The notes under the pieces: generated by a model
Database searches by the model: none
Told to the model about the DNA's origin: nothing
Seen by the model: only the letters and a program-made list of their open reading frames with translations
Program-made: the position numbers and the translations under genes
From: Gnetum montanum
Taxonomy: Eukaryota; Streptophyta; Gnetopsida; Gnetales; Gnetaceae
Direction: 5' to 3'
DNA: 26,321 bases
NCBI GenBank assembly: GCA_015680685.1
Contig: MNCI01000852.1
Span: forward strand, 610,978-637,298
In this document: positions 1-11,000 of the stretch, piece after piece
How the letters are laid out: each line of letters starts with the position of its first letter
How positions within the stretch are numbered: the first letter of the stretch is position 1

Positions 1-249
1 AGACTATCTGTGCTTACCTTGCTTGTGTAAGGTGTGATGTTGCATGCATGGTCATGTTGTGTGCCTGCAAGATCCCAAAAAAATCAACTAGAAAGAAAAA
101 AACATCAAGCAACACCTTTCGTAAATAGAGTTAAAATGGATGAATGAAAGGAAAGCAATGCAAAAATTGATATTTTTAGGTTGTTCCAGGCTGTAAGCTA
201 GTTTAAGGCCTTTTCGAGCCCTTGTTAGTTTAATATCATTTTGGACATG
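1..249. other. Left edge, no assignable feature
   Basis: AT-rich sequence with short A-runs. By position it would continue the minus-strand element, which should carry its reverse transcriptase further left, outside the window. I could not follow a convincing pol reading frame here. Confidence 0.3.
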
Positions 250-1222
250 GGATAGTTTAACGTTAGTTTGGATAGAGGTTGTGAAGGACTATTGGGTGGA
301 TGGGGCATTGTCACCACGTATGATGGTCTCCCTCCCTTTTGTGGAGGAGGTGGAGTTCTTGGTCGATGGGAGATGACACTGTGCATGACCTAGCTAGCTA
401 GGGGCATCCTAGGATCATGTTGTAGTCTGACATCTAGTTGACGAATGTAAAGTTTGCAAACGTGCGGTGCTGGTCTCCTATCATGAAGGCGATGTGGATT
501 GTGCCTTTAATGGCTATGCGTGCTCCATCAAAGGAGTTTAGAGACTCGATTTCAATCAATTGAATGTTGTGCGTTAGGCCTAGTCATTCGACGAAGGAGT
601 GTGCAAGAACATTTTTTGCTGCACCATCATCGATGTGTACTCTACGTACTATGTATTTTTCGATGCTTATACTAATGTTCAATGGTGCATGTGTTACATC
701 CCCTTTTTTGGGGTCGATCTTGACATCATTGTTGTGGAAGGTTAGAGTCGGTGTGTTTGTATCTTGTGGTACAAGGGATGTAATGGCTCCGTGAATGGCA
801 TCTTCAGTTGGAGACATGTTTTCTGTAGTAGGGATGGAGGCGAGCACGTGTGCTAGTGCTTCGTGATGCTTTGATGATGTTAAGATGAGGTTGAGCAAGG
901 TAGGCATTACATTCTTATGTTTTAATGCATTGTGTGTATGAGATAGTACGTCTGCAAGGTTGTTGTTTATGTTTGTTGTGGTGGGAGCCTCCTCTATTGT
1001 ATGAGCTATAATGTACAGCTCTTGTGGAGGGGAAATACATAAGGGTTGTTGTTTAGTGGCCTTAGGGGTAGAGCTAGGGCTGGTTTGTGGTTTAGGCATT
1101 AGTGACTTGGGTTGCCACTGCTTGTATGTGGCTAAGTTGCTGGAACTTGGACTTGGTGTGGATGTCGCCGGAGCAACTTGTGTGTTTAATGTCGTGATAG
1201 ATGATGGTTGGCAATTTAACAT
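250..1222 (-). pseudogene. Ty3/gypsy retropepsin (protease) relic with upstream linker
   Basis: Aspartic protease of an LTR retrotransposon, which would cleave the Gag-Pol polyprotein. Read on the minus strand, a P/S/T/N-rich linker leads to an active-site region VRRVHIDDGAAKNVL, near 640-690. In plant Ty3/gypsy relatives this motif is usually of the form ID-G-[GS]. The frame continues past a TGA just below 584 through LGLTHNIQ, SFDGARIAIKGTIHIAFM, and then YNMILGCP, which matches the conserved YNAILGRPWL block near the protease C-terminus. In-frame stops replace the expected Trp after HSFVE and after ILGCP, and one follows FTFVN. It continues the gag reading frame to its right. The family assignment is good; the element is clearly dead. 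Exact ends are approximate. Confidence 0.75.
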
Positions 1223-1273
1223 CGTACTAGACGGGTTGTTAGATGTTGCCCTTATGATGAAGGGTCTCTTGTT

Positions 1274-3020
1274 TCAGGAAGTTGTTGAAGGTATGGGACT
1301 GCTAGGTTGCACTGTGTTGAATGATCCTTTCTTTGTCATTCTTTGTAAATCATTTTGTAAAGTTTGACAAGTTTCTATGTCATGTCCAGGCATTTGGTGG
1401 TAGTGCCAATATGCACTTAAGTCAAAATGTTGTGGGACACATGCGTTGTATGTTGTAGTGGGATGACTTGCCAATTCACAGTGTTTCTGGTTGCGTATGT
1501 AGGCATCATTTGACATGCATTTGCATTGGACCAAACCAACGTTGAGGAGCTATTCTAGCAATTGGGAAGGTTTTCTCAGCAAGGGTATGTGTTTGCGTTG
1601 GGTGCGCTCACGTCTAGGAGTGGCTTGTGTGGCGACGCTAAAGCTAGAGCTGGTGGTTTGGGGTGTTGAGGCCATGGGCCTGTTGGTTGCATGTGTTGGC
1701 ATGGTGATTGTTGTGATTGTTGCATTTGATGTTGCTTATGTATCCTGCGCTATTTGTGTTGTTTGTGTTGGTTGTAGTTGTTGCATTTGTTGTTGTGCAT
1801 GTTGTTGTTTTTTGTGTTGGCTCCTATAGGCCAAGTAGGATGGGTCATTTCTTGCTCTTGCTACCTCTTCGATGCCCTTTGCTTAGTCAAAGGCCTGGGT
1901 AAGAGACTTTGGGTTCTAGTAGAGCAGTTTGGACTTGATGAAGTCATTGACTGCACCCTTGAAGATTGCCAAGAGATGTGTCTTTGAGATCAGCTCATGC
2001 ATTTCATTAGCTATGGCACTCCATCGCTAGAGGAAGGGTAGTATGGGCTCCAGGGATCCTTGTCTGACATGGAGGAGCTTGTCGATTATCACTTCAGGTC
2101 TGATGTTGTATCTAAAGCATGTCACAAACTGGTGTATGAGGTCCTCGAGGGATGCGATGGAAGATCAGGGTAGGGCAAGGTACCACTCTAAAGCTTTGCC
2201 AGTGAGCGACAGGGGAAAGAGGTGTAGAATGACATGTGGCCAAGAGTGCAACGTGATGGCTTCTATGCAGAATGTGATGATATGTGCATTGGGTTCACTA
2301 TGAATGTTGTATTTTGTTAGCTGTGGAACTGAACCGCCCACGGGTAGTGTAAGGGGTAGGACCATAGGACAAATCGAATCATCACAGTAAAATTCCATCA
2401 CCTTGGGTGTGTCTAAGGACATAGCCTTAAGTTGGTTGATTTCCTTCATCAAAGTATAGATGAGTTGGGACACTTGTTCCCAACTCATAGATTCACCAGT
2501 CGATTGTGTTGACTGGACTCGCATAGGTTGTGTGGTGAAGGGTTGGATCACCAGTTGTGGGCTTTGTGAGTTTAATGTCATGGCAGATGGTTGTTGGTAG
2601 TTTAATGTCATACCAGACGTGTGTTGGCAGTTTAAGGCCGTATTGGGCATGGTGGCTGAGGCACTGGTGAAACAGGCATGACACATGTGGTTCTTGCATA
2701 AATGTTGGTTTGAGGTTGGGGAGGTTGGGGCATGGCCCCAGCGTACGTACTTGTGTTGCTTGGGGCTGGGCCCCATCGTACGTACAAGGTGTTTGGATTG
2801 TTTGGGGCTGGGCCCTAGTGTGTGTAGATTGTGAAGCGAATGCCTTAGACGTGTGCTCCAAGTGCTGTGATTGTTGTGAGGAAGTAAGGCCCCAAGGGCT
2901 ATTGGGTTCAAGTAGAGCCACGAACTCATACTCGTACTCAGATAACGATTTCAAGTAAGAGGAAGTCATCTCAGAATCATTATGTTCTGTATATTGTATG
3001 TATTGAACAAGGTGATCCAT
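1274..3020 (-). pseudogene. Ty3/gypsy Gag (capsid and zinc knuckle) relic
   Basis: Structural polyprotein of an LTR retrotransposon. A possible start at 3020 reads MDHLVQY. A second frame opening at 2929 overlaps it and carries on into the capsid, so a frameshift lies in the N-terminal, Q/H/P-rich part. The capsid core is readable from about 2420 to 1830: a region ending SLTGKALEWYLALP, then SSIASLEDLIHQFVTCF, LLHVRQGSLEPILPFLQRW and FKGAVNDFIKSKLLY, as in the Retrotrans_gag family. A Q/H-rich linker follows at 1700-1860. A degenerate CCHC knuckle, YWHYHQMPGHDIETC (about 1370-1410), keeps His and the last Cys but has lost the first two Cys. Stops at LLY*NPKSL and AFD*AKGIE sit where Gln is expected. 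The Retrotrans_gag call is from motif memory. Confidence 0.75.
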
Positions 3021-3334
3021 GTTGGTGGCAGTTAGTACTTAGACCGACTTGACGTTAGGTGCGAATTATGGTGAATTTGACTTTGAAACGGATGCATTTT
3101 GTGTGTTTTTGTTGAAAAACACTGTAGTGGTACTATAGCAGCATGCAGCATGAGTACTGTAGTAGTCAAAGTGTAGTTGTGTGTGTGATAGTAGGTCAAG
3201 CGCTAAGCCCCCGAGTGATGTGGTGATGTGTTTGTGGGTGCTTGGATGCTAGGAGTCTTATGTGCCTGAGCATCCAAGGTTCAAAGTTGCTCTTTCTTCA
3301 AAATTTTCGACCCCATTTAAGTGAATTGACAGGG

Positions 3335-3342
3335 TATTTATA
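3335..3342 (-). promoter_or_regulatory. TATA box of the minus-strand element
   Basis: On the minus strand the sequence reads CCCTATAAATACCC. The same string with the same flanking C runs occurs in the two plus-strand LTRs at 14100 and 19465, which supports a real LTR promoter rather than chance. It lies about 320 bp before the gag start at 3020. Confidence 0.55.
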
Positions 3343-3767
3343 GGGTTTGGCTGGGCTCGGGCATGAAATCTGTGGATGGAATCGACAGCTGAGAGATGAG
3401 AGAAAACAAGATCATGTGACATGTGTCTGGTAGACAGCTGTGTGTGAGTTGGTTGTGTGTAGGCAGGCTACGTTCTTGACCAGGTGCATTGTATCTTACA
3501 ACGTGTGGCTTACTCAAGCCCATGGAAGCACATACAATTTGGACAGTGAGGGCCTAACAAGCCCACAAATGAAGATTTACAAAGAAAATCAAGAGGGATC
3601 GACTCCAGCTCGCTTGAAACATCTTGGTTCCTAAATCGACTACTACAGGATGTCGATTTGAGTAGTTTTGTGGCCGTTTGAGGTGTTTCTATTCCACCAG
3701 GACTCCTAGCATGAATTGATATGGTCCTAGTGTGTCCTTAGCGTGCGTTTGGAGTGCTTTTGTCTAA

Positions 3768-3830
3768 GCATGAATAGTGTTCACGTTGATGAATAGTATT
3801 TATGCTGATGAATAGTGGTCATGTTGTACT
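3768..3830. repeat. Short tandem repeat around ATGAATAGT
   Basis: Three units of about 21 bp, each built on ATGAATAGT followed by a TCACG/TTATG/TCATG-like spacer. It lies in the U3-like region between two oppositely oriented elements. Confidence 0.6.
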
Positions 3831-4054
3831 CATGCTGCAGTGTGTCCTCAGTGTGACCATTAGCGTGAGTGAGGAGAATGACATGTTTCACACTAATTTT
3901 TGAATTTTTGAAGCCTTTTTCTTGAAGTGTGGTGATTACCTTGATTGTGATTGACAAATTGAGTGTAAAAGTACCTTGTTTTGACCACTTTTGGGAAGGT
4001 CACGCTAGGCTCACGCTACAACGTGACCATAGCGTGACTTGCAACATGACCTGT

Positions 4055-4160
4055 AGAAACTTGACGCTGAATGCTGAATGATGGAATCTTGACACTGGAA
4101 GCTGAACGCTAAACACTAAATGCTGGAATCTTGACGCTGGACACTGAATTCTGGAATTTT
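4055..4160. repeat. Degenerate tandem repeat around GACGCTGAATGCTGGAATCTT
   Basis: Imperfect short units combining TTGACGCTG, AACGCTGAA and TGCTGGAATCTT follow each other for about 100 bp. No coding frame crosses it. It is probably part of LTR/U3 sequence. Confidence 0.5.
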
Positions 4161-4350
4161 TAACTTCAAAAAATTGACCTCCATCTTTGACTTGATTTTG
4201 ATGCTACTTGGAGTTGTTCATGCTAAGGGTGAGCAAATTTCCTTTAGCAGGCTGGGTGTGAGCTTAATGCCTTAGCCAAATTTTGCCTCCCGAAACTTCA
4301 AAAGGGCTTGGGTCGTTTTCATTTCAAAGTGCTAGGCCAAAATTAGTGGT

Positions 4351-4760
4351 GTTTCACTCAACTAGATCAAACACACGACGATGTCATGCCTGAGATTGTT
4401 CAATGGGGTGTGGGTCGTGGTGAAGGGCACAATCCACATAGACTTCATGGTAGGGGATCAGTTCCCCACAAACGTGATGTTCATCGTGGTTGAGGAGATG
4501 CCGGGGTTTAACCTAATCTTGAGGAGATCATGGTAAGCACAACTTAGGGCTTTCTCTTTGCCCATTCACCAGGAAATCCATCTACCATACGCAGGCAATG
4601 AGGTGGTGATCCATGGTGACGAGGTAATGATGCAAGCAATCAATAATGTAGACATGGAGCAAGGCTCAGAGGTCATGACCTCTAAGAATGAAGCACCTGC
4701 TTATGCACACACTAACCATCCAGTTAGAGAATCGACTCAGCAAGCCGGTTTCCAAAACTA
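4351..4760 (+). pseudogene. Ty3/gypsy protease C-terminal fragment, plus strand
   Basis: Retrotransposon retropepsin fragment. Blocks in order are LFNGVWVVVKGTIHIDFMVG, MPGFNLILRRSW (the YNAILGRPWL block), and IHQEIHLPYAGNEVVIHGDE, which matches the usual LHQ.IKFP..G.V..I.GDE tail of plant Ty3/gypsy proteases. KGTIHI.FM.GDQ is shared with the minus-strand protease at the left end of the window, so the two are related families. The active-site half and all of gag are missing upstream. A TAA shortly after RRSW and a second stop at 4759-4761 interrupt the frame. The reverse transcriptase that should follow lies more than 3 kb downstream. Confidence 0.7.
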
Positions 4761-4970
4761 AAGCGCGTGGGTTGAGTTGTCCTTCCAAGCGGGGGACAAT
4801 GATGCAAATGAAGGCCCTGGCAAAGTGCCTTGGCCTTACGTTCCGCTCAACCCATGATGGATCAAGAAGAAGCTATGCATAGCGTAGCAACCCCGTCGCT
4901 TCCTACCCAGTTGCCATCCCTTGTACATTCACTGCCTTTTTTCTTTGTTAACGTACCATCTCTTTGGTAT

Positions 4971-5265
4971 GTTACGCCATGGCCCGAAATGGCCTAAAAC
5001 TATGTTACGCCATGGCCCAAAATGGCCTAAAACTATGCTATGCCATGGCCCAAAATGACCTAAAACTATGCTACCCAGTGGCTCGAAATGGGCTAAAACT
5101 AGTAGTGGCCTGAAATGCCCTAAAACTAGTAGTGGCCCGAAATGGCCTAAAACTAGCAATGGCTTGAAATGGCCTAAAACTAGCATGGCCCGAAATGGCT
5201 TAAAACTAGTAGAGGCCCGAAATGGCCTAAAACTAGTAATGGCCCGAAATGGCCTAAAACTAGCA
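4971..5265. repeat. Minisatellite, about 10 units of 27-33 bp
   Basis: Tandem units of the type ATGGCCCGAAATGGCCTAAA followed by ACTAG and a short spacer. The first three units begin GTTACGCC or GCTATGCC; later ones begin AGTAGT or AGCAAT. The array creates long open frames on both strands that are only translated repeat. Ty3/gypsy Tat elements are known to carry tandem repeats in the 3' untranslated region, and the TAAAACTAG core resembles that of the arrays after pol in elements A and B. Confidence 0.9.
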
Positions 5266-5441
5266 CATAAAAGCATGAAAAGTTTACACAAAACGTAGCA
5301 TGTAGACAATGCACAAGTTAGTGCAGGATCAATTTTTGTTCCTGAACTTCTCTTTTCTTTATTCAAAACTGTTGTCTTTGAAGCAATATTTGCGAAAATT
5401 TTACAAAAATTCAAAACTTCAAAAAAGGAAATCCCATGCTA

Positions 5442-7488
5442 TCATGGATTGTCTTTGCTTGCATCATCTTCGTCACTTGCCTCTGCATCACCTCCTTTTG
5501 CATCACCTTCCCTTGCATTGCCCTCTTCTAACTCTTCATTCCTTCCCTCTACAGGCCCTGCACTCTCATCTAAAGCCTACATTGTAGAAATGAAGTGGTC
5601 AGCTAAAGCAATGCATGTAAGATACAACAGAGCATAAGCATTAATACAGTAGAAAGAAACTAACCTGAGAAGGACCTGCATCTGCCTCGAAGGGTATCCG
5701 GTCTAAACCAAGCTCGAGGCGGCACCAGACCTCATCTGCTGTGATGTCCACCCAAAGCCTATTACTTGGTTTAGCATCTGCAACAGCTCTCTCCCTTTCA
5801 GCAGTTGTCCACCTCAGTGGTCTTGGAGAAAAGGAAGCAGTTGCAGTCTCTTCTGTGGGAAGGTCCACTTTCCACTTAGGAGATTCTGTAACCTTTACCT
5901 ACTCTTTGAACTTGGCATAGGCCTAAGAAGTGTAAATAGCATTTACAAATGCTTTATACATAAACTCCTTGAGAATAGCATCTCTATACAATTTACGATG
6001 GGTGGCATGTTCCAGTTTATACATATTTTTATGGTTTTTTTGGGACTGCCCCCATTCATAAACCTTGGCACTGAAATCTTTCAAATCCTAACACTTCTGG
6101 GCCAACAAGTCCATTTACATCTGCTATTCTATTATTTCATGGGTGGCTTCGACGTTTTGACACATGATTGTCCAAAATATAGTGTAATCTATCACATCCG
6201 TGTGCCATTCCTCATTATTAGTGTCACGGGTTATGAGGAATTCGTTCCTCGACTTCAGATCCTCCACCTTAGTGCTCAGGTCGGCTTTCTCTTGCTCAGG
6301 TTTCTGGACCCATTTCCATAGGTCCTCGTTGATGTGCTTATACTCCCACAAGGAGAGTGCCAAGTGCAAAGTGCATTTGCAAGCCTCGTCATGTGCATGA
6401 CAAGACACCTTGGTCACTTCAGGTGGGAATGTAGGCATGACACCAACTTTCAAATGTTGTGTCGAATCCCATTTGAGCCGAGAGGCTACCATAACACAAA
6501 GAGTATGTCAGTCGCATCAGCATAGCAAGTTAATAAATTTAAAAACTCTTGCATAGATACATGAGAGCATCTATCACTACTAGTTACCCACTTCAGGGTC
6601 CACCTACTGAAGGCAGCTGAAGATGTCATCGGCGATTCCCTGCATAAACGTAAACTTATCAGGGATCTTGTCCCATGATTCCACATGAATTGTAGGAGGT
6701 CCTGCAATATCAATAGCGATGCCTATCATATAACTAAACGTGTCAGTAATGACTAAAATGGGTTATGATAAGGCAGAAATATTTCCAAACTCACGAGCAT
6801 CCAATTGTGACCCCCTTTTTGGCTGATGCAAAACGATGGTGGCAGCCTTGGTAGAAGTCCCTACCAAGTCTATATGTGCCTCTTCTTCATGTGCTGGTGC
6901 CTTTCCTTTTGAGTGAGTAGCATCTTTTTTATTCAAGGGACACTCCTCTTCATCTCCAAAAATGCCCTCCTCGTTAGTAGGAGGATTTTGCGTAATGATG
7001 AGAGCCCTTGCATTAGCGGCATGAGTTCCTTTCCTCTTGACCAAGGCCCTTTCTTCTGAGATTGGGGCCTCCATGTATTTATTCGTCACCTCCATCTTAG
7101 GAGCCGACACCTCTTTGTCACCTTCTTCTTCTTCCTCTTCTTCCTCTGGCAGCCAGAAAACACATGTTTGCGTTAGCTCAAAACATGTTGGCATAAAGTA
7201 GGTGCTACGCTACGCTATGCTGTCTAGCATAGCACAACGTAGAAGGCATTAACAAAGTAGGCGAGGGAATAAACATGAACAAAAGTGTTTACCAATGGGG
7301 GGTCGCATCCTCTGTAGTTTAAGCCATAGTCTTTGCCCCTCCTCTTCCTCCATGAAAAGGGTTTCCTTAGCTAGAGGAGGCCTCTTTCGCTGCAACTTAC
7401 TAGCCACAGTCTCGACTATGAGATGTCTCCCCCGTGACATGCTACTGGCTACAGCAGGGGGGTGTCTCTCGTACTTTGTCTTGGCCAT
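5442..7488 (-). pseudogene. Unrecognised five-exon gene relic, antisense to the surrounding retroelements
   Basis: I do not recognise this protein. Exons (minus strand): 7488-7293, 7145-6795, 6701-6588, 6485-5665, 5576-5442. All four introns are GT-AG (donors GTAAAC, GTGAGT, GTAACT, GTTAGT) and every junction keeps the frame: 196+351+114+821+135 nt gives 538 codons plus a TGA stop. The start chosen is the first ATG, MAKTKYERH. Visible parts in order: a basic N-terminus (SKLQRKRPPLAK), a Glu run opening exon 2, a K/E/T-rich stretch, a block with PPTIHVESWDKIPDKFTF, a probable coiled coil (PEQEKADLSTKVEDL), a basic helical region, and an acidic tail rich in E, D, G and A. Six in-frame stops (TAG at 6606, 6126, 6090, 5925, 5901; TAA at 6117) mean it is not translatable under the standard code; the exon 4 stops all sit where Gln would fit. 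It could be a captured host gene or an element-specific antisense gene. Confidence 0.6.
7204..7242. repeat. GCTAC/GCTAT palindrome in intron 1 of the antisense gene
   Basis: GCTACGCTACGCTATGC followed by a short loop and TAGCATAGC. It is the same pentamer-built hairpin found repeatedly in the two LTRs far to the right. A smaller relative, GCTATGCATAGCGTAGC, lies at 4872-4888. Confidence 0.7.
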
Positions 7489-7587
7489 GAAAGTTGTGAG
7501 CCACCCGAACCTTATTCATCACAGAGAATGACTCATTATTTCTGGGGGATCTTGGGCTTGGGTGGTCCAGAGAATCTGGTAGATCCA

Positions 7588-7955
7588 CAGTCCGGAAAGA
7601 CCTTAAACTAGCAACCTAGTGTAGTTGCAATTCTCGCAGTCTGAAAAGACCTTAAACTAGCAATCTTAGCATAGCTGCAATTGTGCCAATTTGGAAAGAC
7701 CTTAAACAAGCAATCTCAATCTTACACATGTTCGTGGTCTGCAACGACACTAAACTAGCGGCTTTACATTTTAGTGGTTTTATGTTTTTATACCGGTAAC
7801 TTTCCGTATTGCATACCATCATTTTTTCATTTTTACCTCTAAGAAGTCTGAAATGACACTAAACTAGTAGCTTTGCATTTGCACATTGGCAGCTTTGCAT
7901 CTTTAATGGTTTTACATCTTCACGTCTTAGCGATCTTCCATAACTCTAAGCTAGC
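7588..7955. repeat. Decayed minisatellite, units of about 50 bp
   Basis: Three clear units of 49-51 bp, each with GGAAAGACCTTAAACTAGCA or a close variant followed by a TGCAATT-containing tail. More diverged units follow (CGACACTAAACTAGCGG, ATGACACTAAACTAGTAG). The remaining 7500-8040 interval holds no coding frame I trust. The core TTAAACTAGCA is shared with the 30-bp arrays behind pol in elements A and B. Confidence 0.75.
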
Positions 7956-8040
7956 AAGTTTTAATCTTTGTCTCACACTTTACCAATTACACATCATTAC
8001 TGTTGTGCAATTTTTTTTCCATTGTACATGATTACCACGA

Positions 8041-11000
8041 ACAAGTGCTGCCTAAACAGACTTTGATTTCATTTTGGCAGGTCGAATGGAAATCTATTGT
8101 GGTCTCTCTACACCCTTAGCCTTAGCAGGTCCACATGGCAAGCTTTTAAGACAATTGAACCCAGACCTAATCGACTAGGAGTCAACCATGGCTAGCACCA
8201 TAGCATCCTTAGAAACATCCCAAGATTGGCTTGAGTATCTAGTCCAAACTTTAGATTTAGAGGCTAGGGATGTAATTGATGATGCTCTCATCAAAACACC
8301 TGTGATCACATCAAAAGGGGAAGTAAAAATGTTAAAACTTAGCTCCCTCCTAGATGCGTAGACGCATGAAAATGTAGCCAAGTTTCTACAAGACAACATT
8401 AAAGTCTTCGCATGGTCGTATAATGACATGCTAGGTTTAGAATTGAGGTTGATATAGCACAACATCATCCTAGACCCACGCATGAAGGTAGTCAAGTAGA
8501 AAGCCTGCAAGGTTAAGCTAGAAATTGCACTAGCTGTAAGGAATGAAATCACCAAGCTATACCAAGCTGGGTTCATCCGTGTAGTCGATTATTCGAAATG
8601 GGTATCCAACATCATTGTAGTTTCCAAGAAAATGGGAGGAATATGGATTTTTATAGACTTCTGGGATCTGAGCAAAGCAATGATCAAGGATGATTTTCCA
8701 TTTTCGAGCATTGATCAACTCATCAACACTACAGCTGGTCATGCTCTGTTATCCTTCATGGATGGTTTCTCCAGCTACAAACAAATCCACATTAACCTAG
8801 AGCATGAGCTAACAACAACCTTCATGACCCCATGGGGTACCTTTTGTTACACCATGATGCTTTTTGGGCTCAAGAACGCTGGAGCAACCTACCAGTGAGC
8901 CATGACCTACATCTTTAGTGACTACATCCTACAAACACTAAATGACTATGTAGATGATATAGCGGTCAAGTCCAAAGAGGCCATTGATCACCCACACGAT
9001 ATAGGGGTAGTCCTCAAGTGTTTTCAAATGCATGATTTGCACCTCAATCCTAAGAAGTGTGTCTTCAGGGTGAGGACCAAATGCATGTTAGGGTTTGTAG
9101 TATCAGAGGCTGGAATACAGGTGGATCCTGAAAAAGTTAAGGTCATCATCAACCTAGCACCTCCTACAAACCTTAAAGAGTTACATGGGTTGCAATGTAG
9201 GATATAGTTCATTCGAAGGTTTATAGCAAGGTTAACTGATAAGTTACACCCCATGCAGCATCTTCTAAAGAAAGGGGTTAACTTTGAATGGACAACTCAA
9301 TGTCAACAAGCCTTCAACGACCTAAAGAAAGAACTTTCACACCTCCCAACTATGCACCTACCACAAAGGGATAAGCCTTTCTTCATCTACCTTACCATCT
9401 CTGACACATCTATCATAGCACTACTATGTTAGAAACAAGACGATGGATCTGAGATACTAGTGTATTATCTGAGTTATGCATTAATAGTGCATGAGGCAAA
9501 ATACAATGAAGTAGAAAGGAATTGCCTTGCCTTAGTGTTTGTGCTAAAAAAGTGGAGGCATTACCTATTTCGTAGTACAATCAACATTATTTGCAAAAAT
9601 AACATACTCCGAGCTATCACCAACAACCTGTATGAAAGTAGCAGGATTTCCCGATGGAAAGAAATAACCGTGAAGTTCAACTTACAGTATGTAAACCAGT
9701 CATCGACGAAGGGTCAAGCCATAGCGACGTAACTTATGGCCTCACCTGTTGACGACCAAGCAACCATAGATCCCAAATTCCTAGACGAGCATATTGGTAC
9801 TATTGACGCCGTCCCATCGCACCTCGAAGCTACTTTACACTTTGACGACACCTCAACCGTGCAAGGAGGTAGTGCAGCTACAGTCATTATGTTTCCCTCT
9901 GTGGAAATGCACCCATTTGCTTATTGTTTTACATTCCCCTACACCAACAATGTGGTAGAGTATGAGGGGCTACTCAGAGGTCTCTTAGCTACCCAAACAC
10001 TGTGCATACAACACCTGGTGATTTGCGAAGATTCACAACTAGTTGTAAATCAAATCACTGGGGTTTGCACATGCAAAGTTACACACCCATAGCCCTACTG
10101 CAACCTATTAAAAAGCCTGCTCAAAAAATTTGCAACCACAGATGTGCAACACGTGTTATGCAACAAGAACACTGTAGCAGATGCCTTAGCCACCCTTGCA
10201 CTAAACATTCCACCATAGTTGTTTCCAAATTTTCCTACCTCGATCGTCGAACGTACTGGGCCCATCACTCATTTGGGACATGTGGCCTCTATCAGTGCTA
10301 CGAACATCCAAGAGTGGTATGCTAACATTATAGTCTACTTACAATATGGCAAACCCCCAAGTGGATTGACATCTGTGCAAAGAGATGCGATCCAAAAGCA
10401 TGATCGGGAATACATGCTCATGGGAAATGACGTCCTGTGCAGACCCTCCTATGACGTGATATTTCTGGCATGCGTGGGTGGGGAGTAGGCACAGAAGGTA
10501 GTTAATGAAGTGCATGAGGGACTGTGTGGTGGACACATAGCACCTAGGGCTATGGCTGTGAAAATCATATGCTTAGGGTACTATTGTCCCCACATGGAGC
10601 GTGACTTCCTATCAAAATTCAAGAAGTGCGACACGTGCCAAATGCACACAAGCCTCATACATGTTGCACCTATGGAGCTGCACCCAACGTAGATCACATG
10701 GCCTTTCCAGTGATGGGAACTAGACCTCATAGGACCTATCATGCCCAAGTCCTCAATAGTGCATAGCTTCATCATCACCGGCACTGAATATTTTACTAAG
10801 TGGGTGGAAGCTATTCCTCTGAGGAAGACTACATCTCAACAGGTCTACCACTTCATACTGGATAACATCATGACATTGTAACTGAAAATGGGCCACAATT
10901 TAGTAGTGCGAAACTTGAACCTTCTGTAGCAATCTTGGCATCAGGCAATCGTTCTCCTCCCTGTACTATCTACAGGTGAATAGGCAAGCATAGGCTACAA

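Larger units (their letters stand above)
3030..4340 (-). repeat. Probable 5' LTR/leader region of the minus-strand element
   Basis: About 1.3 kb without coding frames directly upstream (in minus sense) of Gag. It holds a TATA box followed by several hundred bases of U3-like sequence with short internal repeats. I could not find the LTR ends or a primer binding site by eye, so the borders are only the edges of neighbouring coding relics (gag at 3020, plus-strand protease near 4351). Part of it may belong to the oppositely oriented element on the right. Confidence 0.4.

Noticed and set aside
1011-1829. Plus-strand frames of about 60-120 codons rich in C, V, L
   Set aside because: They are shadows of the minus-strand gag-protease relic; the Cys/Val richness comes from Gln/His/Asn-rich codons on the other strand.
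4761-4882. G-patch-like or pol linker continuation after the plus-strand protease
   Set aside because: Both candidate frames are short and lack the expected GLG or GLGY motifs.
4971-5265. CRISPR-like array
   Set aside because: Units are contiguous and imperfect, without unique spacers, in a eukaryotic repeat setting.
4929-5414. 161-codon minus-strand frame with repeated FRPFRA-like peptides
   Set aside because: It is the translated minisatellite at 4971-5265; the repeat is DNA-level and also open on the other strand.
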